A DNA stretch of 64,000 nt from Pseudomonas asuensis (GTDB taxonomy: Bacteria; Pseudomonadota; Gammaproteobacteria; Pseudomonadales; Pseudomonadaceae), in contig NZ_BMNW01000002.1 in assembly GCF_014646755.1 (NCBI RefSeq), positions 432,035-496,034 on the forward strand. The letters run 5' to 3'. This document shows, piece by piece, positions 25,851-34,656 of this stretch; positions within the stretch are counted from its first letter, which is position 1, and every line of letters begins with the position of its first letter. The notes below the pieces were generated by a model. It worked only from the letters and a program-made list of their open reading frames with translations. It did no database searches and was not told where the DNA came from. The translations under genes and the position numbers were made by a program.

Positions 25851-26502
25851 ATCGACCTATCCGATAGACCACTTCATCAAGCCACGTCACTCCTTGACTG
25901 GCGAACTTAGCGTTTTCCGCCAGCACATCATTTCGCTCCAGACACTCGAGCCTCCATGCTGAACCGTATAAGGTTTGCACTTCCTGCTTCGAAACCGAAA
26001 ACGGCGGACCTGAGCGTTTATGCTGCTCGTATTCCAGAGTTACAAGAAGCCCTTGCGACTCTTTAGGCATAAGCCTGCCCATCTGCTCAGCATAGGAAGC
26101 CCTCATACATTCTGGCAGGGCAATCAGGGCCGCGCGGTCATAAAACCCATCGCACTTGCCCACATGTGTAACGCTAACGTCGAAGAAATCACCCTGTAAG
26201 ATTTCGTAAGGTCCAGCCTTGTAGAGCACCAGCTCATCCTGCTTCTCCTGCACAGGGCTCAGCCCCTGTTCAGCGAAAAACGACTCGACTGCTACCTGAG
26301 AAAGCTCGATCCCAAGGACCTGAACCCCTTGATCTGCCAACCAGACCATATCTAACGTCTTCCCACAGAGCGGGACCAATACACGTGACCCGCTCGCAAA
26401 CCCTAACGATGGCCAGTTTCGCGCAAGATAGGGACTGACTTCTGCCCCATGAAAACCGATCTCATTGCGCTGCCACTTGGTTAACCAGAATGCTGCGTCC
26501 AC
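25849..26502 (-). CDS. tpm: Thiopurine S-methyltransferase
   Basis: 217 residues, bacterial TPMT family: FWLTKWQRNEIGFHG at the start, VLVPLCGKTLDMVWLADQGVQVLGIELS (SAM binding), DGFYDRAALIALPE. These SAM-dependent enzymes methylate thiopurines and, in Pseudomonas, selenium and tellurium oxyanions. Start: GTG at 26500-26502 with a near-perfect AAGGAGG 5 bases upstream. The open frame back to 26640 crosses the terminator of the upstream gene and is not coding. Confidence 0.94.
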   Translation of the reverse strand: MDAAFWLTKWQRNEIGFHGAEVSPYLARNWPSLGFASGSRVLVPLCGKTLDMVWLADQGVQVLGIELSQVAVESFFAEQGLSPVQEKQDELVLYKAGPYEILQGDFFDVSVTHVGKCDGFYDRAALIALPECMRASYAEQMGRLMPKESQGLLVTLEYEQHKRSGPPFSVSKQEVQTLYGSAWRLECLERNDVLAENAKFASQGVTWLDEVVYRIGR

Positions 26503-26552
26503 ATAACCTCCTTGCTTACAGTTAGGTACAGGGTACGCGATACCCAAAAAAC

Positions 26553-26583
26553 AAAAAGCCCCGGCACAAGGCCAGGGCTTTTT
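26553..26583 (-). terminator. Rho-independent terminator of deaD
   Basis: Leftward, AAAAAGCCC pairs with GGGCTTTTT, and TTTTTGTTTTTT follows. It separates deaD from tpm. Confidence 0.9.
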
Positions 26584-26599
26584 GCAGATTGCTAAAGAC

Positions 26600-28276
26600 T
26601 TAATCTTCGCGATAACGACGCAGACGCAGCGGCTTGCCACCTACACGTGTATCTTTCAGACGATTCAGCAGCCCTTCGAGGCCCTCTTCCGGCAGCTCGA
26701 TCAGGCTGAAGGATTCACGAATCTGAATGCGGCCAATTGCCTCACGCTGAACACCACCCTCGTTAAGGATAGCACCCAGCAGGTTCTTGGCAGCGATACC
26801 ATCGCGTGCACCTAGTGCCGTACGGCAACGTACGCGCCCTTCCGGCAGCGCTGCCATCGGACGGCGATCACGTGGCTCGCCACGCTCACTACGACCACCA
26901 CTGCTTGGACGCTCACCACGATCGGGGCGAGATGCCGGTGTCAGCGGCTGCTCACGACGAACCATGTCGATATCCAGTGCGCGACCAGCCGTGAGCTTGG
27001 CCAGTACCGCAGCAGCCAATGTTGTCGGGTCACACTGCAGACGTTCGCAAAGCTCATCACGCAGCGAACCGCGGCTTTCTTCTGCATCGGCCAACAGTGC
27101 ACCCAGGCTATCCGCCAGGCGAGAGATACGGGCTTCCAGAACGGCTTCGGCATCGGGAAGGCGAATCTCGCCAACCTTCTGGCCGGTAACACGCTCGATG
27201 ACCTGTAGCATACGACGCTCACGCGGCGTTACCAGCAGCAGCGCACGACCTTCACGACCAGCACGGCCTGTACGACCAATACGGTGTACATAGGATTCTG
27301 GGTCGTAAGGCATGTCGATGTTCAGCACGTGCGTGATACGAGATACGTCCAGACCACGTGCCGCAACGTCTGTTGCAACCACGATGTCCAGTGACCCATC
27401 CTTGAGCGACTCGATCACTTTTTCACGCTGGGCCTGGGGCATGTCGCCATTCAGGGCACTAACGCGATAGCCCTGACGCTCCAGCATTTCAGCCATGTCT
27501 AGCGTGGCCTGCTTGGTACGTACGAAGGCGATCAGGGCATCGAAGTTTTCCACTTCCAGCAGGCGCAGCACGGAGGCTGGCTTCTGGTCAGCGTGGACCA
27601 TCAGGTGCGCCTGCTCAATGCGGGCTACCGTCTGGGTCTTGGCTGCGATGCGGATGTGCTTGGGCTCCTTCAGATGACGCTCGGCGATCGCACGGATCGA
27701 TGGCGGCAGCGTGGCGGAGAACAATACAGTCTGGCGTGAGTCAGGCATGGCCTCGAAAATAAACTCGAGGTCATCCATGAAGCCCAGCTTGAGCATTTCG
27801 TCTGCTTCGTCGAGCACCAGCCGTCCAACAGTGGAAAGCAGGTTTTCGTCACGACGCAAGTGGTCGCACAGGCGGCCTGGCGTTGCCACCAGAACCTGAG
27901 CGCCCAAACGCAGCGTACGCAGTTGCGGGCCCATAGGGGCACCACCGTAAAGCGCTACGACCTTAACGCCGGGCATTTCAGTGGAATACGTTTCGCAAGC
28001 CGTTGCGACCTGCAGTGCCAACTCGCGGGTGGGCACCAAAATAAGAACTTGCGGCTCACGACGAGCAGGATCGATACGAGACAGGAGCGGAAGCGCAAAA
28101 GCCGCTGTCTTGCCTGTACCTGTCTGAGCCTGACCGATCATGTCATGGCCAGCCATGATGACTGGAATCGACTGAGCTTGAATGGGGGATGGTTCTTCGT
28201 AGCCGACGGCCTTGATGGCGGCCAGTATATTAGGATTGAGATCGAGTGCGGCGAAACCGCCGATTTCCTGGGTCAT
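26600..28276 (-). CDS. deaD: DEAD-box RNA helicase DeaD/CsdA
   Basis: 558 residues. Helicase core: PSPIQAQSIP, AQTGTGKTAAF, PTRELALQ, TPGRL, LDEADEML, SATLP, TDVAARGLD, HRIGRTGRAGR. A C-terminal extension follows, with a linker rich in Arg/Gly/Pro/Asp and a DbpA-like RNA-binding domain (VRCRTALGARDGIAAKNLLGAILNE). DeaD unwinds structured RNA in ribosome assembly and cold adaptation. Start: ATG 28276 (MTQEIGGFAALDLN, as remembered for Pseudomonas DeaD) with AGAGG upstream, in preference to ATG 28294. A 269-base structured leader precedes it. Confidence 0.94.
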   Translation of the reverse strand: MTQEIGGFAALDLNPNILAAIKAVGYEEPSPIQAQSIPVIMAGHDMIGQAQTGTGKTAAFALPLLSRIDPARREPQVLILVPTRELALQVATACETYSTEMPGVKVVALYGGAPMGPQLRTLRLGAQVLVATPGRLCDHLRRDENLLSTVGRLVLDEADEMLKLGFMDDLEFIFEAMPDSRQTVLFSATLPPSIRAIAERHLKEPKHIRIAAKTQTVARIEQAHLMVHADQKPASVLRLLEVENFDALIAFVRTKQATLDMAEMLERQGYRVSALNGDMPQAQREKVIESLKDGSLDIVVATDVAARGLDVSRITHVLNIDMPYDPESYVHRIGRTGRAGREGRALLLVTPRERRMLQVIERVTGQKVGEIRLPDAEAVLEARISRLADSLGALLADAEESRGSLRDELCERLQCDPTTLAAAVLAKLTAGRALDIDMVRREQPLTPASRPDRGERPSSGGRSERGEPRDRRPMAALPEGRVRCRTALGARDGIAAKNLLGAILNEGGVQREAIGRIQIRESFSLIELPEEGLEGLLNRLKDTRVGGKPLRLRRYRED

Positions 28277-28545
28277 TGTCTTGCCTCTGTACATCGCAAA
28301 GACCCAAGACCTAGTGCTGCTAATTTCCGATAGACCGAAGTCACCCAGGCAGACGAGGTGAGGATTTGCGAATGAGTAATTTACGTGGTGTTACATCTGG
28401 ATAGTTCGCACTGCAATGCTAAGGCCGGTGCGAACCGGGAAAATGCAGTTCCTGAACGGAAAGGTCTGAAAAGACCGAGGCGTATCATACCGGAGAACTC
28501 AGGATTAGCCCAGCATTTCTCGAAAATGCTTTTAAGACCAAGTAT
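28277..28545 (-). other. Long structured leader or intergenic region upstream of deaD
   Basis: No gene. It contains GTTCGCAC/GTGCGAAC (28404-28411 with 28428-28435, 8 bp), GGTCT/AGACC (28463-28467 with 28472-28476) and AGCATTT/AAATGCT (28512-28518 with 28524-28530). The last may end the upstream gene. E. coli deaD also has a long leader, so an untranslated RNA leader is plausible. Confidence 0.45.
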
Positions 28546-29295
28546 TTAGCTGGCCGGACGAATCAGATCCACCAGATGGCCGAACGAATAACCTACCTTT
28601 TGTTCCATGTTCTCGACACGAGCCTTGAGACCTTCCTTGTCTAGAACCTGCTCGAAGCTTGCTGGCACCAGGATGATGACATTGCCTTCCGGCACAGGAC
28701 ACTCCCAATAATGATGCCTGAACATGCCACGCAGGAAGGCAGACCCCAACGGCTTGTCATCAGTGCTGCTCCACTGATTGATGATCAACCACCCCCCGGG
28801 ATTCAGGCGGCTCTGGCAGCCGGTCAGAAAGCCCCAGGCCAAGTGAGCGGCCGAGGGCCCTACATCGGTGTAGAGGTCGACGAAGATCAGATCGGCTGGC
28901 TTACAGCTATCGAGTAGATCCATCGCATCGCCAATACGTATATGTAACCTCGGGTCATCCCCCAGGCCAAAGTATTGGCGGGCCAGTGGTGGCACAGCTT
29001 CACGCAGCTCAATGGCCTCCACATTCTGCAGCGGCAGATGGTCAAGGCAGGCACGTGTCAGCGTTCCGGCTCCTAATCCCATAAACAAGGCACGGCCTGG
29101 CTCGGGATGGCAGAGCGCACCCATTAACATGGCGCGGCCGTATTCATACTCCAGCCATGCAGGGTTGGCCGTAGATACGCAGCTCTGCTCAATCTCATCC
29201 CCGAACTCAAGGAAGCGGTACTCCCCTGCCTCAACGACACGTATGCGACCGTGCTCATCGTATACTTCCGCCAGTAACCGCTCCTGAGTATCCAT
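28546..29295 (-). CDS. Spermidine synthase-like methyltransferase-fold protein
   Basis: 249 residues. Rossmann core with RALFMGLGAGTLTRACLDH (nucleotide-binding loop), VEAIELREAVPPLARQYFG and DLIFVDLYTDVG, as in polyamine synthases. It lacks the polyamine-binding DSTDP-type segment seen in the true speE at 55416, so the annotation stops at fold level. AAAGGAG precedes ATG 29295. It stands alone, upstream of deaD. Confidence 0.75.
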   Translation of the reverse strand: MDTQERLLAEVYDEHGRIRVVEAGEYRFLEFGDEIEQSCVSTANPAWLEYEYGRAMLMGALCHPEPGRALFMGLGAGTLTRACLDHLPLQNVEAIELREAVPPLARQYFGLGDDPRLHIRIGDAMDLLDSCKPADLIFVDLYTDVGPSAAHLAWGFLTGCQSRLNPGGWLIINQWSSTDDKPLGSAFLRGMFRHHYWECPVPEGNVIILVPASFEQVLDKEGLKARVENMEQKVGYSFGHLVDLIRPAS

Positions 29296-29364
29296 GTCGA
29301 CTCCTTTATACAGAGCGCACCATCTTAGGCAGACTGATATAGCACGTCTATCAGCGCCGACGGT

Positions 29365-29380
29365 TGTTAATCGGTTAACA
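29365..29380 (+). promoter_or_regulatory. Inverted repeat upstream of the DAHP synthase gene
   Basis: TGTTAA (29365-29370) and TTAACA (29375-29380) with a 4-base centre, 40 bases before the start codon. Possible operator; regulator unknown. Confidence 0.35.
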
Positions 29381-29420
29381 TGCTTGCCCGATTAGATAAT
29401 CCGTAAAGCAAGTAGCCATC

Positions 29421-30767
29421 ATGACCCAACCCTGGAGCCCTGACAGCTGGAGAGCACTACCCATCCAGCAGCAACCCGTTTATCCCGATGCCAAGCGTCT
29501 AGACGACGTAGAGCGCACCCTGGCCAGCTTCCCACCGCTTGTATTTGCAGGCGAGGCACGTGAATTGCGCCGTCAGTTTGCGGAAGTCACCCATGGCCGG
29601 GCTTTTTTGCTTCAGGGTGGCGATTGCGCGGAAAGCTTTGCGGAGTTCTCCGCTGGCAAGATTCGCGACACGTTCAAAGTGCTGCTGCAAATGGCCGTGG
29701 TGATGACCTTTGCCGCTGGATGCCCTGTGGTTAAAGTCGGTCGTATGGCTGGCCAGTTCGCCAAACCCCGCTCTTCGGGAGAAGAAATTCAGGATGGCGT
29801 TACATTACCGGCCTACCGTGGTGATATCGTCAATGGCATCACGTTTGATGAAGCCAACCGAGTGCCGGACCCTCAGCGCTTGCTGCAGGCATACCATCAG
29901 GCTACGGCAACCCTGAACCTGTTGCGCGCGTTTGCCCAGGGCGGCTTTGCTGACCTGCATCAGGTTCATAAATGGAACCTGGACTTCATTGCCAACTCTG
30001 CCTTGGCAGAGCGTTATCATCAACTGGCGGATCGAATCGACGAAACCCTGGCATTCATGCGGGCTTGCGGCCTGGAAAGCGCGCCACAGCTCAAGGAAAC
30101 CAGCTTTTTCACGGCCCATGAAGCATTGCTGCTCAATTACGAAGAAGCATTTGTTCGTCGTGACAGCCTGACAGGCGACTGGTATGACTGCTCCGCTCAT
30201 ATGCTCTGGATTGGTGACCGTACGCGCCAGCCTGACGGGGCGCACGTAGAATTCCTGCGCGGCGTAAACAATCCTATCGGCGTAAAGGTCGGACCGACGA
30301 CCTCAACGGAAGACCTGATCCGCCTGATTGATATCCTTAATCCGGAAAATGATCCGGGCCGCCTGAACCTGATCGTACGCATGGGTGCCAACAAAGTAGG
30401 TGATCACCTGCCCCGCCTGATTCAAGCCGTACAAAAAGAAGGCCGCCTGGTACTCTGGAGTTCGGATCCAATGCACGGCAATACGATCAAGGCATCCAGC
30501 GGGTATAAAACGCGGGACTTTGCCAGTGTACTATCGGAAGTCCGTGAGTTTTTTCAGGTGCATCAGGCTGAAGGCACCTATGCGGGTGGCATCCATATCG
30601 AGATGACCGGCCAGAATGTGACTGAATGCATCGGTGGCGCTCGGCCAATTACCGAAGCAGGCTTATGTGACCGTTACCATACCCATTGTGACCCACGCCT
30701 GAATGCTGACCAGTCACTGGAATTGGCCTTCATGATAGCTGAAACCCTCAAGCAGGTCCGGCGCTGA
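29421..30767 (+). CDS. 3-deoxy-7-phosphoheptulonate synthase, class II
   Basis: 448 residues, class II (plant-like) DAHP synthase, which condenses phosphoenolpyruvate and erythrose 4-phosphate at the head of the shikimate pathway. Blocks: [80 protein letters not shown] and SDPMHGNT. Pseudomonads often carry such enzymes both for primary metabolism and for phenazine precursors; no phenazine genes are near. The 3' end overlaps the convergent gene by 20 bases. Confidence 0.95.
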   Translation: MTQPWSPDSWRALPIQQQPVYPDAKRLDDVERTLASFPPLVFAGEARELRRQFAEVTHGRAFLLQGGDCAESFAEFSAGKIRDTFKVLLQMAVVMTFAAGCPVVKVGRMAGQFAKPRSSGEEIQDGVTLPAYRGDIVNGITFDEANRVPDPQRLLQAYHQATATLNLLRAFAQGGFADLHQVHKWNLDFIANSALAERYHQLADRIDETLAFMRACGLESAPQLKETSFFTAHEALLLNYEEAFVRRDSLTGDWYDCSAHMLWIGDRTRQPDGAHVEFLRGVNNPIGVKVGPTTSTEDLIRLIDILNPENDPGRLNLIVRMGANKVGDHLPRLIQAVQKEGRLVLWSSDPMHGNTIKASSGYKTRDFASVLSEVREFFQVHQAEGTYAGGIHIEMTGQNVTECIGGARPITEAGLCDRYHTHCDPRLNADQSLELAFMIAETLKQVRR

Positions 30768-31977
30768 CCGCAGCCAATGGTGCCTTGAGCACTGCGGCGC
30801 TACCATGCAGATTGATTTCCGCCAGCCCCAGCCAATTGGCTAGCTGGCGGAGATTCTCGGCCAACGAATGAACAGCGGCCTCGCTTAACGGCGTTCCTTC
30901 TCCATGTAGCGCATGGACAGCCAAGCGACTATGGGCGCGCTCGGCACGCAAATCCACACGTGCAACCAACTGCTCATTGAAGAGAAACGGCAGCACATAG
31001 TAGCCATATACCCGCTTGTGTATAGGCGTGTAAATTTCCAGCCGATACCTGAAATTGAACAGCCGCTCCGTGCGTGAACGCTCCCATATGAGCGAATCAA
31101 AAGGTGATAACAGCGCACTCGCCTGCCGTGCACGCAGGGAATACTGTGGCTCGCCAAGGCTATAAGCAGGATTTTTCCAACCGTCTACAGCCAGCACTGC
31201 CAGTTCGTTGGCTTCGACCAGCTCAGCGATACGCACCTTGGCATCGCCAGGGTCGAGCCGATAGTAATCTCGCAAGTCTTTTTCGGTCGCTACACCCAGA
31301 GCAGCAGCGCTTCGACGGATCAACTCACGCTGTGCTTCAGCCTCGCTTAACTGTGGTTTTTCCAATAAAGCACGGGGAATAACGTTCTCAGGTAAATCAT
31401 AAAGGCGCTCGAATCCACGCCTGCCCGCCACCGTTACTTTTCCCGCCGCAAACAACCACTCCAGTGCTTTCTTCTCGACACTCCAATCCCACCAAGGCCC
31501 TGCCTTGCTGGCTCGGGTCGTCAAGCTGCCTGCCCCGAGCGCGCCTTGCTCGCGCACAGCCTGTAGTACCGAATCGATTACGGCTCGCTGCTCACGTCCA
31601 ACTCGCGCAAGCTCCTGATAAATGCCTCGTCCCTGAGCTGCGCGTTCCATACGCCAGCGCATCAAGGGATAGTCTTCTATCAACATCAAGGACGCCTCGT
31701 GCCCCCAACACTCAAACAGCTGTCGCCTTTTGCCTTGGGACCACGCCATCTCATCAAGAAGTTTTTGAGGATAAAACCCAAGCCGGGAAAACAGCGGCAA
31801 ATAATGTGACCGCACGAGCGCATTGACCGAGTCGATCTGCAAGATGCATAGCCGCTTCATCAGCGCTTCGATGTGACGATGCCGAACCTCGCCCTTGGGC
31901 TTGAAGCCATAAAAGCCTTGAGCCATGAGAGCAAGTCGGCGGGCGTCTTTCAACGATAGGGACAGTGGAGCTGACAT
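30748..31977 (-). CDS. HTH_42 winged-helix protein, YcaQ/AlkX-like DNA glycosylase
   Basis: 409 residues of the winged helix DNA-binding family that includes E. coli YcaQ (interstrand crosslink glycosylase) and AlkX/AlkZ. Characteristic blocks: [63 protein letters not shown] with the QxQ/DP-type catalytic region, and YGYYVLPFL. Substrate in this organism is unknown. ATG 31977 begins MSAPLSLSL. Confidence 0.85.
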   Translation of the reverse strand: MSAPLSLSLKDARRLALMAQGFYGFKPKGEVRHRHIEALMKRLCILQIDSVNALVRSHYLPLFSRLGFYPQKLLDEMAWSQGKRRQLFECWGHEASLMLIEDYPLMRWRMERAAQGRGIYQELARVGREQRAVIDSVLQAVREQGALGAGSLTTRASKAGPWWDWSVEKKALEWLFAAGKVTVAGRRGFERLYDLPENVIPRALLEKPQLSEAEAQRELIRRSAAALGVATEKDLRDYYRLDPGDAKVRIAELVEANELAVLAVDGWKNPAYSLGEPQYSLRARQASALLSPFDSLIWERSRTERLFNFRYRLEIYTPIHKRVYGYYVLPFLFNEQLVARVDLRAERAHSRLAVHALHGEGTPLSEAAVHSLAENLRQLANWLGLAEINLHGSAAVLKAPLAAVSAGPA

Positions 31978-32029
31978 GATCTCTTCCGAAGGTCAGATAC
32001 GGACACCCTAGCCAACCCTCTGCCAGACA

Positions 32030-32260
32030 TCAATGTGAAAAGGGGCCCTCCCAAAACGACTTGCGGCTCTCCTGCTCTGCATCCGCCCGGCTTAAACCCA
32101 AATCCTTCAGGGCGTCATCACTCAACATAGCCAGCGTTTGACGCTGTCTGGCCTGTTCACACCAAGCTCTAACGACTCCACTCGCTTTTTGCCACAAAGA
32201 AAGACATGGCGCCCTGTCAGAGTGGTCGGTGTGAGGCCGGATATCTAAGTGAGTTTTCAT
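32030..32260 (-). CDS. DUF1127 small protein
   Basis: 76 residues. The C-terminal half, WCEQARQRQTLAMLSDDALKDLGLSRADAE, is the DUF1127 motif (YjiS-like), Arg-rich and found in many proteobacteria; some members bind RNA or affect phosphate and carbon metabolism. AGGAGACATCAGT precedes the start. Divergent from a LysR regulator, a common pairing in Pseudomonas. Confidence 0.85.
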   Translation of the reverse strand: MKTHLDIRPHTDHSDRAPCLSLWQKASGVVRAWCEQARQRQTLAMLSDDALKDLGLSRADAEQESRKSFWEGPFSH

Positions 32261-32293
32261 ACTGATGTCTCCTCGTGAAGTAGTAGCATCAGT
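32261..32293 (-). promoter_or_regulatory. Inverted repeat enclosing the DUF1127 ribosome-binding site
   Basis: Arms ACTGATG (32261-32267) and CATCAGT (32287-32293), 7 bp, with the AGGAG site in the 19-nt loop and one arm ending at the start codon. It could be an mRNA hairpin or the LysR operator. Confidence 0.4.
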
Positions 32294-32332
32294 GTTGAAC
32301 AGCGCCTAAGATCAATCCAACCAATAGTTCTG

Positions 32333-33220
32333 ATGCCTTGCATTCAGGAGATTGATGAATTGAGCCTTTTCCCTAGTATTGATAGCGAACTCCTACGTAC
32401 CTTCATCGCTATCGCTGACAGCGGCGGCTTTACACGTGCAGCCGAGGTCGTCAACCGGACGCAATCGGCCGTGAGCATGCAGATGAAGCGGCTCGAAGAT
32501 GATATTGTCCGACGCCCTTTGTTCGAGCGGGACGGACGTCAGGTTCGCCTGACGGCAGAAGGTCAAGTGCTATTGGGATATGCCCGTCGAATCATGGCGC
32601 TACACAGTGAAGTGCTGAACACTTTGCGTGAGCCACACATGGTCGGCACTGTTCGGCTCGGCACTCCGGACGACTATGTCACGCGCTTTTTACCTGGCAT
32701 CCTGTTGCGCTTTGCTCAGGCCTATCCACTCGTTCAAGTGGAGGTCCAATGCGAGACCTCGCTACAACTGCTGCAACGACATGATCTTGACCTGAGTATC
32801 GTGACATGCGAGCTAGGCCACGAAATAGGTCAGCCCCTTAGAGAAGAGCCCGTACGTTGGATGCAGGCAGTCGGCAGTTCGGCTCTTGAGCGAAGCCCTT
32901 TACCTGTAGCGGCATTCAACCATGGATGTTTCTGCCGCCTGTGGATGTGCAATGCCCTTGAAGCAGCAGGTATTGATTACCGTATTGCTTACAGCAGCCA
33001 CAGCCTGTCGGCAATCATGGCTATGGTAGGCACCGGCCTTGCCGTGACGGCGCAACTACAAAGCCTGACCACACCTGAGATAGAAATCATCAACGAAGAA
33101 GAGGCAGGCCTGCCTTCCCTGCCCTCTGCCCGCATCATGCTTGTACGTAACCCAAACAGTCAGTCTCAGGTCACAGAGGCCCTCGCCAATTTCATTACCG
33201 AAGGCTTCCGTATCGGTTGA
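32333..33220 (+). CDS. LysR-family transcriptional regulator
   Basis: 295 residues. N-terminal winged helix with LLRTFIAIADSGGFTRAAEVVNRTQSAVSMQMKRLED, then a periplasmic-binding-like effector domain from about 95. Target unknown; the DUF1127 gene on the other side of the shared 72-base promoter region is the obvious candidate. ATG 32333 or a TTG at 32360 preceded by AGGAG are both possible starts. Its stop abuts the stop of the convergent TauE/SafE gene. Confidence 0.92.
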   Translation: MPCIQEIDELSLFPSIDSELLRTFIAIADSGGFTRAAEVVNRTQSAVSMQMKRLEDDIVRRPLFERDGRQVRLTAEGQVLLGYARRIMALHSEVLNTLREPHMVGTVRLGTPDDYVTRFLPGILLRFAQAYPLVQVEVQCETSLQLLQRHDLDLSIVTCELGHEIGQPLREEPVRWMQAVGSSALERSPLPVAAFNHGCFCRLWMCNALEAAGIDYRIAYSSHSLSAIMAMVGTGLAVTAQLQSLTTPEIEIINEEEAGLPSLPSARIMLVRNPNSQSQVTEALANFITEGFRIG

Positions 33221-33967
33221 TCATTTGAGTGAAAGCAGCGCAGCACACACCAGCAGAAAGCCACAAAACAGCGCGCGTAGCAGGCGCTCGGGCAAAGCGT
33301 GAGCCATTTTCACCCCCCACCCCACACTAAAAAAGCCGCCGATCGCTAGCGGTATACCAACAAGCCAATCGACTTCATGGTGAAACGCGTAGGTAGCAAG
33401 CGTAATACTAGTAGCAGGCAGCGCCATGGTCAGGGACAGGCCTTGCGCAACGACTTGAGACAGGCCAAACACGCTGGTCAACATCGGTGTCGCGATTACA
33501 GCGCCGCCTACCCCAAACAGGCCGCCGACCATACCCGCGGCCACTCCCAGCACGGCCAACCAGCCAACGCCAGGCGGATTGGCAACCGTACGGCTCTTCA
33601 TGCGCAACTGCCAAAGGTTATAGGCCACCAAAAATAACAGGAACACAACGAAGCCTTTTCTCATCAGGGTGGCATCCAACCCTACAGCCAGCATGGCTCC
33701 TGCAACTGCCGACAGGATGCCAGCGCCTGAGAGAACACCCGCACGACGCCAGTCGATGCGATTACGCTGGTTGTACTTGATGATTGACACCAGCACATTA
33801 GGAACGACCATGACCAACGCGGTGCCTTGCGCCAGCTGTTGATCAAGCCCAAATACCAACCCCAGAACAGGAATGGCGATCAAACCACCTCCAATCCCGA
33901 AAAGCCCACCTACTACGCCTAAAACGCTGCCAAGCAGGATATCAAGCACAACCGCTATTACATCCAT
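33221..33967 (-). CDS. Sulfite exporter TauE/SafE family membrane protein
   Basis: About 248 residues, eight hydrophobic helices in two related halves, each with the family repeat (GSVLGVVGGLFGIGGGLIAIPVL near 10-32 and GMVGGLFGVGGAVIATP near 145-161). Proteins of this family move sulfite, sulfoacetate or similar anions; the substrate here cannot be told. Start: ATG 33967 (MDVIAVVLDILLG). The open frame back to 34063 passes through the efp terminator. Confidence 0.9.
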   Translation of the reverse strand: MDVIAVVLDILLGSVLGVVGGLFGIGGGLIAIPVLGLVFGLDQQLAQGTALVMVVPNVLVSIIKYNQRNRIDWRRAGVLSGAGILSAVAGAMLAVGLDATLMRKGFVVFLLFLVAYNLWQLRMKSRTVANPPGVGWLAVLGVAAGMVGGLFGVGGAVIATPMLTSVFGLSQVVAQGLSLTMALPATSITLATYAFHHEVDWLVGIPLAIGGFFSVGWGVKMAHALPERLLRALFCGFLLVCAALLSLK

Positions 33968-34019
33968 ACACGCCCTGCCAACCATTGCCTTGTGGTGATC
34001 TTGCAAAACATGCCCATAA

Positions 34020-34045
34020 AAAAGCCCGGCATCAGCCGGGCTTTT
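34020..34045 (-). terminator. Rho-independent terminator of efp
   Basis: AAAAGCCCGGC and GCCGGGCTTTT form an 11-bp stem with loop ATCA; leftward the stem is followed by TTTTTTAT. Confidence 0.92.
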
Positions 34046-34059
34046 ATGACACTCGCCGA

Positions 34060-34626
34060 TCAAACCTTGGCGCGTGACTTGTACTCGTTGGTACGAGTAT
34101 CGATTTCGATGTGATCACCGATATTGCAGAACTCGGAAACTTTCAGCTCAAAGCCGGTGTTCAAACGAGCAGTCTTCATCACCTTACCCGATGTATCGCC
34201 ACGAACAGACGGCTCGGTGTAAACGATCTGACGAACAATAGTGGTCGGCATTTCAATGGAGATAACGCGATCGTTATAGAACACAGCTTCGCAGACGTCA
34301 GTCATGCCATCTTCGATGTAGTTAACCGCATCGCCCAAGTCGTCTTTTTCGATCTCGTACTGGTTGTATTCATTATCCATGAACACATACAGGGGATCGG
34401 CGAAGTAAGAATAGGTTACTTCCTTGCGATCCAGAATCACTGGTTCCAGCTTGTCGTCAGCACGGAATACCGTTTCGGTACTAGTGCCAGACAGCAGGCT
34501 CTTCAGTTTCATCTTGACCACTGCAGCGTTACGGCCGGACTTGTTGTACTCAGCCTTCTGGATGACCCAGGGAGCATTGTCGATCATGGCCACTTGGCCG
34601 GCACGGAACTCTTGTGCGGTTTTCAT
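34060..34626 (-). CDS. efp: Elongation factor P, Arg32 type
   Basis: 188 residues, three-domain EF-P that rescues ribosomes stalled at polyproline. The modification loop reads NKSGRN with arginine at position 32, not the lysine of E. coli EF-P. Arg32 EF-P is activated by rhamnosylation by EarP, whose gene lies 30 bases upstream on the same strand, so the pair is functionally complete. C-terminal [17 protein letters not shown] matches the family. Confidence 0.98.
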   Translation of the reverse strand: MKTAQEFRAGQVAMIDNAPWVIQKAEYNKSGRNAAVVKMKLKSLLSGTSTETVFRADDKLEPVILDRKEVTYSYFADPLYVFMDNEYNQYEIEKDDLGDAVNYIEDGMTDVCEAVFYNDRVISIEMPTTIVRQIVYTEPSVRGDTSGKVMKTARLNTGFELKVSEFCNIGDHIEIDTRTNEYKSRAKV

Positions 34627-34656
34627 GCGGTTATCCGTTTGGAAGAAGATAGAAAA

